64,000 nucleotides of DNA from Vibrio algarum (lineage in GTDB: Bacteria; Pseudomonadota; Gammaproteobacteria; Enterobacterales; Vibrionaceae): contig NZ_JAQLOI010000003.1 in NCBI RefSeq assembly GCF_028204155.1, positions 1,426,001 through 1,490,000 of the forward strand, given 5' to 3'. Position numbers and translations under genes: made by a program. The notes under the pieces were generated by a model, which saw only the letters and a program-made list of their open reading frames with translations, was not told the origin of the DNA and did no database searches. Shown here piece after piece: positions 36,018-47,176 of this stretch. Each line of letters begins with the position of its first letter. The first letter of the stretch is position 1.

Positions 36018-38086
36018 ATGGAATTAAAGGCGAGTGACAACGCTCAGTTTTTTGTCCAAAAAGAATACAGCCATGTATTGATTGAAGGTGAACACCTAAT
36101 AATATCTTCTGGTAGCAAAGAAGAAAGAATTCCTTTTTCTATATGGAATGGTGAAATAACGATTGAACGGGGCCTTTTTTGGGGGACGTTAACGTTTTAC
36201 GCACACCCTGTTGAAGAGAGTGCAACGGCTTGGTTAGTGCAGGGGTTACCATGGAGTGAATGTAAGAGCTTCTCAAACTACGCTGTAAAAGCCTATAAAG
36301 AATGGCACGCAGAGCAGTGCAGAAATCTAAAGATCTATATTCCCAAATGGCAAGAAGAGCTTAAATTGCTACAGAAACAGCCTGCTTACTTACGCGATTC
36401 AGATGTTTATGCATGGCGAGAAGAAGTGTTTGAACAGCTAAGGGCTATAAATATATCGTTAGACGAAGCTGTTCAAAGAATGCCAAATACCATGAGCGAT
36501 ATATTATCGTGGGTTAATGATGTTGAGCATTTAGTAGACGATAGAAACGAACGTTGGTTAGAAACAGAAAGACTCAATTGGGAAGTGCTTTTCTCACAAA
36601 TTGAAACCTCGCCACTTAATATTTCACAACAGCATGCCGTTTTACTTAACAATGATAATAACTTAGTTCTCGCAGGTGCGGGTGCAGGTAAAACGAGTGT
36701 ACTCACTGCTCGTATAGCGTATTTACTTCAAAGCCATCTTGCTCAACCAGATCAACTTCTTATGTTGGCTTTTGGTCGAGATGCCGTTAAAGAGATGGAG
36801 CAACGTTTAAAAATCAAGATTGGTTCTGGTGCTCTTGATGTCACCGTGAACACTTTCCATCAACTTGGGCTCAATATTATAAATAGCGTAGAACAACGTT
36901 CAGTAGAAATAAGCCCTTTTTGTACGGATTCTAAACGTAAACTTAAATGGTGTAGTGACTGGTTAAAGGTTCATTGGCAGACAGACACAAATTTAAAACG
37001 TTGGCGTAAACACCTTTCGGTATGGCCGATAGCGTATTTAAAGGGTGATGACGAACTATCTGGTCAATCAGAAAATCCAAAACTGATTAGCTGGTTAGAA
37101 TGCCAGTTAGACCAACTGTGCAGTACACATCAATCTAAGAAGCAATTGCAACAAAGGTTGATAGACCAAGTTGAGTACCCAAGGTTAAATAGCGAACTCG
37201 CTTTAGTATGGCCTTGCTATCTAGCATGGCAACAAATGCTAAAAGAAGAAGATAAACTCGATTTTTATACGATGATCACTCGAGCGACTGAATACGTAGT
37301 AAAAGGGAAGTTCTCTTCACCTTGGCGCTATATTATGGTTGACGAATACCAAGATACATCCCCAGATCGTATCGCGCTTATTGACGCGCTATGCACGAAC
37401 AAAAAGGGAGAGTTGCAATCGAGCCTTTTTGCTGTTGGTGATGATTGGCAATCCATCTACCAATTTGCAGGTGCTGACGTTGATCTTACTACGGGTTTTG
37501 CAGAACGCTTTGAAAGCTCGTCTGTCCACCATTTAGATACCACATATCGCTTTAATTCTATGATCGCAGAGGTGGCAAATAAGTTCATACAAAAAAATCC
37601 GAATCAATTAGAAAAAGAACTGAATAGCCATTTTATTCAAAAACAAAAGTCGATCACTATCTGTAGCAACAAACGTTTAGAAAAAGTATTAGACCAACTT
37701 CATCGGAAAGCCAAAAAGAATAAAACAGTCCTCTTGTTAGGTAGAAACCATTACCATAAACCAGAGCTACTAAGTGAATGGAAAAAAGTTTTTATAACTT
37801 AAAATTAGACTTTATGACTTGCCACGCTAGTAAAGGTAAAGAAGCTGATTATGTGTTTGTACTTTCTGTGGATGATGGTCAGTTTCCGCCAAGTCAGAGA
37901 CATAAACACTTAAATATGGTGTTATGTGAAGGTAATGATAATTATGCACATGCCGAGGAAAGGCGTCTATTTTACGTTGCTATGACGAGAGCAAAAGAGC
38001 ACGTATGGATTACACATGGTTCACACCCTTCTTGTTTTGTAAGTGAATTATTAAACGATGATTATCCAATTTTAATGAGTAGTTAA
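36018..38086 (+). CDS. helD: DNA helicase IV (apparent frameshift)
   Basis: HelD is a superfamily 1 helicase that unwinds DNA 3' to 5'. It has the characteristic N-terminal domain of about 200 residues, Walker A GAGAGKTS at about 219-226, motif II DEYQD (MVDEYQDTSPDR), VGDDWQSIYQFAGAD and TYRFN. The frame breaks in the A6 run at 37782-37787; one more A gives EWKKSFYNLKLDFMTCHASKG and the C-terminal motif VI RLFYVAMTRAKEHVW. Total about 689 residues, normal for helicase IV. The VOC gene follows 13 bases later. Confidence 0.92.
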
Positions 38087-38099
38087 TTAGGAGAGTTTT

Positions 38100-38468
38100 A
38101 TGTCAAATGATATTAAACCTAGCCACAATTCCATCAACTATATCGAGTTTGCAGCAACTGAATTTGTAAAAACGAAAGCGTTTTTTAGCCGTGTATTTGA
38201 CTGGACCTTTGAAGATTATGGTGAAGAGTATATGGCCTTTACTGGCATCGGTTTAACGGGTGGTTTCTACTATTCTCAAGGTGTATCTGTTCAAGAAAAA
38301 GGTGGAGCTCTACTTGTTTTTTACAGTGATAACCTAAGCAAAAGTGTTACTGAGGTTAAAGAGGCTGGTGGCATAATTAACAGAGATATATTTGAGTTTC
38401 CTGGCGGTAGGCGTTTTCATTTTATAGAACCAAGTGGCAATGAAATGGCCGTTTGGAGTGACAAATAG
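38100..38468 (+). CDS. VOC-family (glyoxalase/bleomycin resistance-like) protein
   Basis: A 122-residue single VOC domain pair: NYIEFAATEFVKTKAFFSRVFDWTFEDYG at the start and FPGGRRFHFIEPSGNEMAVW at the end, with metal-ligand-type Glu/His positions. GGAG is 8 bases before the ATG. The substrate is unknown. It lies beside mgsA (opposite strand), and a link to methylglyoxal is tempting but unproven because this branch is not classical GloA. Confidence 0.88.
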   Translation: MSNDIKPSHNSINYIEFAATEFVKTKAFFSRVFDWTFEDYGEEYMAFTGIGLTGGFYYSQGVSVQEKGGALLVFYSDNLSKSVTEVKEAGGIINRDIFEFPGGRRFHFIEPSGNEMAVWSDK

Positions 38469-38499
38469 ACACAAAATCAACAAGAAATTGAAATGAAGT

Positions 38500-38524
38500 G
38501 AGGGGCATTAATATGCCCCTCTTT
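38500..38524. terminator. Bidirectional terminator between VOC gene and mgsA
   Basis: GAGGGGCAT pairs with ATGCCCCTC over a 4-base loop and is followed by TTTGTT. It abuts the mgsA stop at 38526, so it likely serves both convergent genes. Confidence 0.88.
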
Positions 38525-38525
38525 G

Positions 38526-38981
38526 TTAGGTTCTGTCGGCTAAATAAGATTGGTAGTCTGGGATCTCAATAACGACTTCTTGTTCTAATAGCTTAGATTC
38601 AAACAAAAATTTAGCCGATGCACGGTTAGTTGCAACCGGGATATTCCAAACACTGGCTATTCTCAGTAGTGCTTTTACATCAGGGTCATGTGGAACCGAG
38701 TTTAGTGGATCCCAGAAAAAAATCAGCATGTCGATTTTGCCTTCAGAGATTAGCGCACCAATTTGTTGGTCGCCTCCCATAGGGCCAGATATCATACTTT
38801 TAATAGCCAAGCCGGTTTCTTTGCTTAACATGTTGCCAGTGGTGCCAGTTGCATATAAAAAGTGACTTTGTAGTTTATCTTTATTTTCTTCTACCCAACG
38901 AAGTAGCTCGGGTTTGTAATGATCGTGAGCGACCAGCGCGATGTGTTTGTGTGCTGGAATGGTTCTGGTTGTTGTTTTCAT
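38526..38981 (-). CDS. mgsA: Methylglyoxal synthase
   Basis: MgsA converts dihydroxyacetone phosphate to methylglyoxal and phosphate, bypassing lower glycolysis. The 151-residue protein has HIALVAHDHYK, LYATGTTGN, the catalytic GPMGGDQQIG and FFWDPLNSVPHDPDVKALLRIA. Length and motifs are typical. Confidence 0.97.
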   Translation of the reverse strand: MKTTTRTIPAHKHIALVAHDHYKPELLRWVEENKDKLQSHFLYATGTTGNMLSKETGLAIKSMISGPMGGDQQIGALISEGKIDMLIFFWDPLNSVPHDPDVKALLRIASVWNIPVATNRASAKFLFESKLLEQEVVIEIPDYQSYLADRT

Positions 38982-39068
38982 TTGTTATTCCATATTATTA
39001 CAATCGATTTATAAGTTATTTGGTTAACTAGCAATTAGTAACGGCTAATGAGTTGTTTGTTATATATG

Positions 39069-40070
39069 CTATTGCTCATGAGTCACTGAAAATGTTGGCC
39101 TGAATTCAGAAGGAGACAGTGAATCTCGAGTAATTGTATTCTTCAATGAGTTCGGCGTTAAAGTCTCAATGGTCGGCGATTCATTTGTACTGTAAGGTAT
39201 TTTGTTCAAAAAGGCGTGGGCTTGTCTTATAGAAAGTCGGCCTTGCAGGACCATTTTATCTGTTGATGTGAAAAGAACCTTGTCACGCAATAACGCTCTA
39301 TATATACCGTGGCTAAAGTAAAATGAAACAAGCCGAATGTCTTTCTCTTTTCCAGCAGCCCTAACTTCACTTATAGCGGCTTCTATCGCAACGGCACTGC
39401 CTACAATGTAATCTACGGTCGTTTCTTCTAGTACTTGCTGTACTAGGTTACGTTGAAGCTCTTTGTCGTTGTCTGCCCAAAGTGTACTGACAATAGTGAC
39501 ATCAGAATCTTGAATAGCGTCATAGAAACCGTTATTACTTGGTTTAGTTCCACCACTCATTTTAGGGCCGGGTAACCAAGCAATTTTAACGTTTCCCGAG
39601 CCTTTAGGGTGTTGTTGCGCTAAGTATTGTCCGGCGTTATAGCCCATCCAATACCAGTCAACGCCAACGGAACCTTTGAACTGTGGTTTGTCTTGCTCGC
39701 CTAAATAAAGTTTATTGACCGTCGAAAACAGTGGGATATCGCCTATCAATTTAGGTATTTGATCCATATAGGCTTGAGGGGATACCGTCCCTAATATAAT
39801 GGCATCTGCACCCCAATCGCGACAATTGGCGAGTTGCTGGCGTTGCTTGTTTAGATTTGGGTAACCGCCGGACTCGAATACTTTTAAATCGATACCATAA
39901 AGCTTACTTTCGCTAACCATACCGTAATTAACAGATAGCCAATATGAGTCTTTTAGGTGGGGGTAGATAGCGCAAATTTTTTCAGCAGCTTGAGTAACGA
40001 TTGGTGTACTCAGCAACCCTAAAATTACGCAGGCGTTTCCTACAGCTAAGTTTCTAAAGCACGAGGTCAT
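39069..40070 (-). CDS. torT: TMAO-sensing periplasmic protein TorT
   Basis: TorT binds trimethylamine N-oxide in the periplasm and activates the TorS kinase. The 333-residue protein has a signal peptide ending near VTQA-AEK (about residue 29) and the PBP1 fold: ICAIYPHLKDSYWLSVNYGMV, GTVSPQAY, WYWMGYNAG and WLPGPKMSGGTKPSNNGF. It is divergent from torS with an 89-base gap. The torR regulator and torCAD reductase genes are not in the window. Confidence 0.94.
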   Translation of the reverse strand: MTSCFRNLAVGNACVILGLLSTPIVTQAAEKICAIYPHLKDSYWLSVNYGMVSESKLYGIDLKVFESGGYPNLNKQRQQLANCRDWGADAIILGTVSPQAYMDQIPKLIGDIPLFSTVNKLYLGEQDKPQFKGSVGVDWYWMGYNAGQYLAQQHPKGSGNVKIAWLPGPKMSGGTKPSNNGFYDAIQDSDVTIVSTLWADNDKELQRNLVQQVLEETTVDYIVGSAVAIEAAISEVRAAGKEKDIRLVSFYFSHGIYRALLRDKVLFTSTDKMVLQGRLSIRQAHAFLNKIPYSTNESPTIETLTPNSLKNTITRDSLSPSEFRPTFSVTHEQ

Positions 40071-40159
40071 AGATAGAGAGACAGGTTATTGATATTCACC
40101 TAACAAAATATATCCTATTGTGTATAAGTTAGGAAGTATTCATTTTTAAGGCTCAAAAC

Positions 40160-43041
40160 ATGTTGTTAGCGTCAGCAAGTATTGGTAGAAAACTACTCTT
40201 GTCCTTTGCCTCTATGGCGGGCTTGCTCATTTTGGCTGTCGTCATTGGAACTTCTGGTTTTTCTTTTGTCGCAGAAACAGAAAAACAGGTAATAGATTCG
40301 TCTGTACCTGCAATGATTCAGGCAAGAGAAGTTTCTGAACAGAGTTCCCGAATTCTCTCTTCTTTAGGGGTTCTATCAAACGCCAAAACCGAAAAAGAAA
40401 GGCAACAGGCTGGTTTACTGCTTTTTGCTCAGTTAGAGAAGCTATTGGAAAAAATTAAACAACTTGGGGATAAGCCATTCGATGTGGCTATTTTAGAAAG
40501 GTTGGAAAATAGAGTTCAGGATGTGATAGACACCATTGTTGAACTTGGTGTTGTTGTAGAAGAAAAAATATTTTTAGAGCATGCAATTATTTTACAAGTT
40601 GAAGAGATGCGTCAACTTGCTGCAGAGTTAGAAACACTAACACGAACCCAAGTATTAAACACAAGTACGATAGCCGTCGCCAACGTGACTAATATTTATA
40701 ATTTAATAAAAGAACAAGATAAAGAATCGGTCTATCAAGCGTTAGATAATTTGATAGAGGTAGACCTTGATCTATCTGAGCGTTTACACGAATTACATCT
40801 CCTAGCTTTTCAAATGCTTGCTCATATTGAAGAGGCAAAAACACTAACAAATTCAACTCGAATACAGCAGCTCAGAGTTGAGTTTGATCACAATGTAGAA
40901 ATTATCAAACGTCGTATCCAGTCTGTAGAGGACCCGACTCGTTCTCGACAAATGCAAGCCCTTGTCAATGAATTGGAATTAAAAAAAGAAGTGTTTGATT
41001 ATTTAGAACAACGATACGACAACAGTGAAAACGCGGAAAGTTTAAAAGCTCTTAACCTTACTCAATTATCTGAATTGAATAAAACAGTCAGCCTACTGGT
41101 CGATGAATCAAACAGTGATACTGCATTAGCGATAGAAGATTTAAGTGAAACACTGAATTACGCAAAATGGTCGTTGATTGTTCTGTCTCTATTTGGGTTG
41201 GTGGCGGTGAGCTTTATACTTTGGAATGTGGTTTATTTGTCGGTTGTTAAAAAGCTACACATTTATTCTGACGCTATTCGTTCGGTCGCGAAGGGAGAAC
41301 TCGACTTTGATATTGACGTAAAAGGTAGCGATGAGCTTGCCCAGATGGGCAAAGCTATCGTTACTGCACGAGATACGGCAGAGAAACTTCAAACTGTAGC
41401 CGCAAGTGAAGCATTAGCTAAAACTGAGCTGGAAGATCATAAAGCGCACCTTGAGCAAACCATAACTGAGCGGACAAAGCAGCTTAGAACAACCAATGAT
41501 AAGTTAAACCAAGAGGTGTCAAAACATAACCTAGCTAGATTGGAAGCCGAGCAAGCTAACCGAGCTAAAACGGCTTTTCTTTCAACGATGAGCCACGAAA
41601 TTAGGACACCAATGAATGGTGTACTTGGTACAGCAACGCTTTTAGGTGAAACCCCACTTAATAGTAAACAAGAGCAATATGTCGATGTTATTAATAGAAG
41701 TGGGACAGCATTGCTCGGCATATTAAATGATGTGCTCGATTATTCAAAAATTGAAGCTGGTTTCTTAGAAATACGGAAAGAAGCCTTTAACCTTTTTGAA
41801 CTTGTTACTGATGCTTATCAACTTCAAAGAAGTAATGCCTTGGAAAAAAACTCGATTTTTCCATGCATGTTGATAAGGAAGCTAGGGGTTACTGGTTTGG
41901 CGACGCGACGCGAATAACGCAGGTTCTAAATAATTTAATTAGTAACGCTATTAAATTTACGTCATACGGTGGCGTGAGTGTAAATGTCTCAATGGATGAA
42001 CGCAACGAAGGTTACGTGTTGTTTCGAGTAATAGACACCGGTGTCGGTATTTCAGAACAGGATAAGGATAAACTGTTTGATGCCTTTACCCAAGTTGGTA
42101 GTGCAAAAGCGAAATTGGGGGGCACAGGGTTAGGATTAGCGATTAGTAACAAGATAGTGACGGCATTACATGGTTATCTAGAGGTAGGTTCACAACTAAA
42201 CCAAGGAAGTGTTTTTAGCTTTTCTATCCCCTTAGAACCTGCAAAGGAAATCACGACAGAGCAATCATCAGCAAGGTCAGAAAACAACCTCATTGCCAAT
42301 ATAATCATGGTAGAAGACAATCCTGTTAATCGTCTTGTAGCCGAAGGCTTTTTAACAAATCATGGGCACAAAGTCGTTATTGCTGAAAATGGAGAGCAAG
42401 CGAAGTCTATTTTCAAACAGCAAAAATTTGATATTGCTTTGTTAGATATAAACCTTCCAGATTGTAATGGTGTCGAGCTATTAGCTGACTTAAAGGCAAT
42501 CGAAATGACTGGACTTATTGATGAAAGCCAACGTATACCGATGGTCGCAATTTCTGCGCATGTATTTAATGAAGAAGTTCAAGGTTACTTAAATGCGGGC
42601 TTTGACGCTTATTTGTCAAAACCAATCGACAAAAATAAATTGCTTAATCTCGTCCAATCAACTCTAGAAGGAAGAATAATGCAATTGCCACAGCAATTAT
42701 GTAATCCAGTAGACTCGAAGACATTGGTTGATTCTCGAGTATTAGAAGCAGATAGAGAAGTATTGGGGAATGAAAAAGTAAGTGAGTTAATTTCACTATT
42801 TGAAAACAGTAGCAGCACCATTATCAACCAAATTGATGAAGCGGTAACGGAATTAAAACCCGACTTGGTAAAGCAGTTAGCGCATAAATTAAAGGGTTCA
42901 GCGGGTTCGATGGGAATGAACGCACTTCATATTCAATGTCTTGAAGTAGAAGCTGACCAATCTCCTATTGATAAGTATTTGGAGCAACGTGATTTGATAG
43001 TTTTGACCCTAGAAAAGTCGATTTCAATGGTTAAATCATAG
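40160..43041 (+). CDS. torS: TMAO tripartite sensor kinase TorS (apparent frameshift)
   Basis: A hybrid kinase of about 960 residues that passes phosphate by His-Asp-His relay to TorR. Parts: helices at about 12-32 and 335-360 flanking a helical periplasmic sensor; HAMP; DHp with STMSHEIRTPMNG (His about 479); HATPase with NNLISNAIKFT and GGTGLGLAI; receiver with MVEDNPVNRLV and Asp in LLDINLPDCNG; C-terminal HPt with LAHKLKGSAGSMG. The frame breaks in the A7 run at 41844-41850; one more A gives ALEKKLDFSMHVDKE. It is next to torT, which supports the name. The cognate torR is elsewhere. Confidence 0.93.
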
Positions 43042-43198
43042 ATATGACCTAGATCACCTGCATGAGTCTTATTACCACTGTTTTTGTATATAATTAGTTA
43101 TCTTTGATCAACATTTTATAGCATTTTAATTGTTATAGTCTCTGCCGTTAGTTTTCACTTAGTATACGAATAGGCAAACAGAGCTGTAAGGTCGAAAA

Positions 43199-44848
43199 AT
43201 GATAGCGTTAAAAGAAGCGTATAAAGCTGGCTTGCTACAGAAAAAATACTGGATGAATAATATTTTGTCTGGTGTCATCGTTGGTGTTGTCGCTTTGCCT
43301 TTGGCAATGGCATTTGCTATCGCATCTGGCGCGAAACCTGAGCAGGGTATTTACACGGCTATTATAGCCGGTTTTTGTGTGTCTATATTTGGTGGTAGTC
43401 GACTACAGATAGCAGGACCTACTGGTGCCTTCATCGTTATATTGTCGGGTATTACGGCTGAACACGGTATTATAGGGTTGCAAATTGCCACTTTTATGGC
43501 CGGAATAATATTGTTCATCTTTGGTCTGACAAAACTTGGTTCTATTATAAAGTTTATTCCTGCCCCTGTTATTGTCGGATTTACTGCAGGTATCGGGGTC
43601 ATTATATGGGTAGGCCAATGGCGTGATTTTTTTGGATTACCAGCGGTAACAGGAGAACATTTTCACCAAAAGATAGTTATGCTCATTCAGTTGCTTCCGC
43701 AGTTTCATTTAACAACAACATTATTTGGTGTTACATCGTTATTGCTTCTAATAGTGTGCCCAAAGCTTCCCAGGGTTAATAAAATCCCTGCTCCTTTGAT
43801 TGCTTTAGTCCTTGCAACAGCTTCTCAAGCAATATTCCAATTTGATGGTATTAAAACAATAGGAACAGCGTTTGGTGGTATTCCACTAGGTTTGCCTTCA
43901 TTTGAACCTTTAAGTTTTGAGTGGAGTCAGGTGATTACTCTTATTGGTCCTGCATTTGCTATTGCGATGCTTGGTGCAATAGAATCGTTGCTCTCTGCTG
44001 TTGTAGCTGATGGTATGGTTGGAACCAAACATAACTCCAACCAAGAATTAGTAGGGCAGGGAATCGCAAATATGGTATCGCCTTTGTTTGGTGGCTTTGC
44101 TGCAACGGGGGCAATAGCACGCACAGCGACAAATATTCGTAATGGTGGTAATAGCCCTCTTGCAGGGATTGTACATGCCATAACTCTTGGTATTGTGGTT
44201 TTGGTTCTTGCTCCTTTAGCTGACAACATACCTTTAGCAACTTTAGCTGCAATTCTATTTGTCGTTGCATGGAATATGAGCGAAGCAAAACACTTTGTTA
44301 AGATGATGCGAACGGCACCTCAAGCCGATATAGTTGTCCTGCTTATCACATTCACATTAACTATTTTCGCCGATCTAGTTGTTGCCGTTAATATCGGTGT
44401 CATTCTCGCGACGCTTCATTTTTTACGTCGTATGGCATCAAGTGTCGAAGTGTCTATGCAGTCATCAGAACTAATCAATAGTGAAAGAGTATTAACAGGC
44501 ATTTCATCACTTCCTAAAGACACTATTGTTTATAACGTTGATGGCCCTTTCTTTTTTGGTGCGGTTGATAGTTTAGAGCGAACATTGTCAGAGACCAAAA
44601 CTGAACCAGAATATTTAGTTATTCGATTAAAGTGGGTTCCTTTTATCGACATAACGGGGATAGAAGCTTTAGACAAAGTTATAAGAGAATTACAGCGCCG
44701 AGGAATCCGCGTTATGGTTTCAGGAGCTAACTCAAGAGTTGAGAAAAAACTGGAAAAGGCAGGTGTTCTTGAACTCATCGGTGACTATTATTACTTTGAC
44801 TCTTTTGACGACGCGATAAAGGCAATACGAGAAAGGCAAGTAGTTTAA
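43199..44848 (+). CDS. SulP-family anion transporter with STAS domain
   Basis: A 549-residue SLC26/SulP permease. The N-terminal membrane part has the family signature GVVALPLAMAFAIASGAKPEQGIYTAIIAGF, IAGPTGAF and GFTAGIGVIIW; a cytoplasmic STAS domain follows after about residue 420 with VPFIDITGIEAL. Substrate may be sulfate, bicarbonate or a dicarboxylate; it cannot be told from sequence. The gene is monocistronic. Confidence 0.92.
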   Translation: MIALKEAYKAGLLQKKYWMNNILSGVIVGVVALPLAMAFAIASGAKPEQGIYTAIIAGFCVSIFGGSRLQIAGPTGAFIVILSGITAEHGIIGLQIATFMAGIILFIFGLTKLGSIIKFIPAPVIVGFTAGIGVIIWVGQWRDFFGLPAVTGEHFHQKIVMLIQLLPQFHLTTTLFGVTSLLLLIVCPKLPRVNKIPAPLIALVLATASQAIFQFDGIKTIGTAFGGIPLGLPSFEPLSFEWSQVITLIGPAFAIAMLGAIESLLSAVVADGMVGTKHNSNQELVGQGIANMVSPLFGGFAATGAIARTATNIRNGGNSPLAGIVHAITLGIVVLVLAPLADNIPLATLAAILFVVAWNMSEAKHFVKMMRTAPQADIVVLLITFTLTIFADLVVAVNIGVILATLHFLRRMASSVEVSMQSSELINSERVLTGISSLPKDTIVYNVDGPFFFGAVDSLERTLSETKTEPEYLVIRLKWVPFIDITGIEALDKVIRELQRRGIRVMVSGANSRVEKKLEKAGVLELIGDYYYFDSFDDAIKAIRERQVV

Positions 44849-44945
44849 GTGTATAGGCGTATAGATTTTTTCAGAATCGATAGAGTTGACAATAGGTAGT
44901 AAAGCTCTTTATTCTCCTTTCTGAATTCGAACCTTGTAGCCTTTC

Positions 44946-45986
44946 ATGAACAAAATAAAAAACACCTCTTTTAAAAAGCGCTCGATTGATACGAAAACCG
45001 CCATCCAGGTTAAAATCGTAAGCAGTCCGGCTGGACTACACCCAAAAAACAAACATCATGGGCGCTACAATTTTGAACATCTGGTGAAGGCACTGCCCGA
45101 ATTGGAAAGGGTTATAACTAATAATCCTAGAGGTGAGCACAGTATTGATTTTTCAAACCCTTTGGCCGTTAAACTACTCAATAAAGCGTTGCTTTGTCGA
45201 TATTATGATGTCAAAACCTGGGATATTCCGGAAGGGTATTTATGCCCTCCAATCCCGGGTCGTGCTGACTATATTCATCGCGTCGCGGATTTGCTTCGTA
45301 ATGAAAGTAAAGGGCTGAAGCATCATCTTGTTCGCGTCTTGGATATCGGCGTCGGTGCTAATTGTATTTATCCTATTATCGGTGTGGTTGATTATAAGTG
45401 GAGTGTGGTTGCAAGCGACATTGATCCTGTTTCGATTCACTCTGCAAAGGAGATAGTGACAAATAATTTACCACTTAAAGGCAAGATTGAATGTCGACTT
45501 CAAACTGACAGCAAGAATTTCTTCCAAAATATCATATTACCAGGTGAATATTACGACATCACAACTTGCAATCCACCTTTTCATAAATCACTTTCAGATG
45601 CTCAGCAAGGTACGGATAGGAAAATAAAAAACTTAGCATTAAACCGTCAAAAGCGAGGGAAATCAGCAAATATAGTAGCCGAAAAAACGCAACCAGCACT
45701 TAATTTTGGTGGGCAAAAAGCTGAGTTATGGTGTACTGGTGGCGAGGCGGAGTTTGTTAAGAATATGGTGTTAGAAAGTCGAGAGTTCGCTGACCAAGTA
45801 CTTTGGTTTTCTACACTTATTTCCAAAAAAGAAAATGTCCGATGGATGAAGAAAAACTTAGAAAAAGTAAATGCTATCGATGTACAGATTCTAGAAATGA
45901 GTCAAGGACAAAAAGTAAGTCGAATTGTTGCGTGGACGTTTAAAACTCACCAGCAAAGACAGCAATGGTTAAAATTAAAAAGTTAA
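44946..45986 (+). CDS. rlmF: 23S rRNA (adenine-1618-N6)-methyltransferase
   Basis: RlmF methylates A1618 of 23S rRNA. The 346-residue protein has GLHPKNKHHGRYNFEHL, DIPEGYLCPPIPGRADYIH, the SAM loop RVLDIGVGANCIYPIIG, and the catalytic NPPFHKS. These are all typical. It is convergent with arfB with a 6-base gap. Confidence 0.97.
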   Translation: MNKIKNTSFKKRSIDTKTAIQVKIVSSPAGLHPKNKHHGRYNFEHLVKALPELERVITNNPRGEHSIDFSNPLAVKLLNKALLCRYYDVKTWDIPEGYLCPPIPGRADYIHRVADLLRNESKGLKHHLVRVLDIGVGANCIYPIIGVVDYKWSVVASDIDPVSIHSAKEIVTNNLPLKGKIECRLQTDSKNFFQNIILPGEYYDITTCNPPFHKSLSDAQQGTDRKIKNLALNRQKRGKSANIVAEKTQPALNFGGQKAELWCTGGEAEFVKNMVLESREFADQVLWFSTLISKKENVRWMKKNLEKVNAIDVQILEMSQGQKVSRIVAWTFKTHQQRQQWLKLKS

Positions 45987-45992
45987 CGGCGT

Positions 45993-46412
45993 TTAATCAT
46001 ATGCTGATGGTCTGCCACGCAGCGCTTTGGTTTTTCCTTTAAGTACTTTTTTGTCTACTCTTTTTCGTTGAGATGAACGTGTTGGTCGAGTAGCTCTGCG
46101 TGCTTTATCTATATGAGAAACGGATATGATAAGTTCTTTCAGTCTATTAAGAGCATCTTCTCGGTTTTTCTCTTGAGTCCGAAATTGTTGGGCTTTAATG
46201 ATGATCACCCCTTCTTTGGTAATTCGGCTGTCTTTCATATTTAATAAACGCTGTTTATAGAAATCGGGAAGTGTCGAATGTATAACGTCAAATCGCAGGT
46301 GTATCGCACTTGCAACTTTATTTACGTTTTGACCACCTGCACCCTGTGAGCGTATAGCGGTTAGTTGAATTTCCCAGTCGGAAATTTCGACAGTGTTTGA
46401 GATTTTTAGCAT
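45993..46412 (-). CDS. arfB: Alternative ribosome-rescue factor ArfB
   Basis: A 139-residue peptidyl-tRNA hydrolase (YaeJ) that frees stalled ribosomes. The catalytic GGQ is at residues 26-28 (RSQGAGGQNVNKV), and the basic C-terminal tail (SSQRKRVDKKVLKGKTKALRGR region) that enters the empty mRNA channel is present. Length is normal. Confidence 0.96.
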   Translation of the reverse strand: MLKISNTVEISDWEIQLTAIRSQGAGGQNVNKVASAIHLRFDVIHSTLPDFYKQRLLNMKDSRITKEGVIIIKAQQFRTQEKNREDALNRLKELIISVSHIDKARRATRPTRSSQRKRVDKKVLKGKTKALRGRPSAYD

Positions 46413-46499
46413 TCATGTTTCCGTAGATTTAATAGATTCTCTGTTGTTTGAAATATGGTAGAGTTTTGTGATAGTTAACAATTTTACAGGAAAAGTAGG

Positions 46500-47102
46500 A
46501 TGAATATTGATCTTTCCCAATATGAAGGTGTGATTTTTGATATGGACGGTACGTTAATTGACACTATGCCAGCACATCTTGATGCATGGGAGACAACTGC
46601 CACGGAGTTTGGCTTTCCGTATGACAGAGATTGGATTCACGGTTTAGGGGGCAAACCAAGCCCTGCAATAGCAAGAGAAATTAGTATTCGCTACGGTGTC
46701 GAATTAGATTATCAGGCGGTCGCAAACTTTAAAATGACTACGTTTTCGTCTTTGGAAGAGCAGGGCAATGTTATTCGTCATACGTTTGATGTACTTAAGA
46801 AGGTTCATGGAAACAAAAAACTGGCGCTTGGTACCGGAAGTCAAAGACACAATGCGATAAGGCTGTTAGAGGAGCGTGATTTAATGGCTTATTTTGACTC
46901 TATTGTCACTGCATCGGATGTTGTTAATTTTAAACCGTGCCCAGATACCTTCGTACAAGCTGCGCAAAACATGGGATTAGAACCAGCATCTTGTGTTGTA
47001 TTTGAAGATACAGAGTTAGGAAAACAAGCTGCACATGCAGCGAAGATGGATTGCATTTTAGTTCTTGCTGATGGATTTGAACTACGTCCATTTACTGGAT
47101 AA
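46500..47102 (+). CDS. yqaB: YqaB-like HAD phosphatase (fructose-1-phosphatase type)
   Basis: A 200-residue HAD subfamily IA phosphatase. Motif I FDMDGTLIDT (nucleophile Asp14), motif II LGTGSQ, motif III Lys in NFKPCPDTF, motif IV FEDTELGKQAA. AVL-type beta-phosphoglucomutase relatives share this pattern; E. coli YqaB hydrolyses fructose-1-phosphate, which is the likely activity. Confidence 0.9.
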   Translation: MNIDLSQYEGVIFDMDGTLIDTMPAHLDAWETTATEFGFPYDRDWIHGLGGKPSPAIAREISIRYGVELDYQAVANFKMTTFSSLEEQGNVIRHTFDVLKKVHGNKKLALGTGSQRHNAIRLLEERDLMAYFDSIVTASDVVNFKPCPDTFVQAAQNMGLEPASCVVFEDTELGKQAAHAAKMDCILVLADGFELRPFTG

Positions 47103-47120
47103 GAAAAAAGCAATACAAAA

Positions 47121-47152
47121 AACAATAAGCCATTTTAAAGGCTTATTGTTTT
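47121..47152. terminator. Bidirectional terminator between yqaB and FKBP gene
   Basis: AACAATAAGCC pairs with GGCTTATTGTT over an 8-base loop, followed by TT and preceded by an A-rich tract on the other side. It lies between two convergent genes. Confidence 0.8.
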
Positions 47153-47176
47153 GAGATACTAATTTATATTGTATCG

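Noticed and set aside
1406..41850. Programmed frameshifting at A runs
   Set aside because: The genes are unrelated, breaks are in different parts of each protein, and relatives encode the same proteins in one frame; no stimulatory structures were seen.
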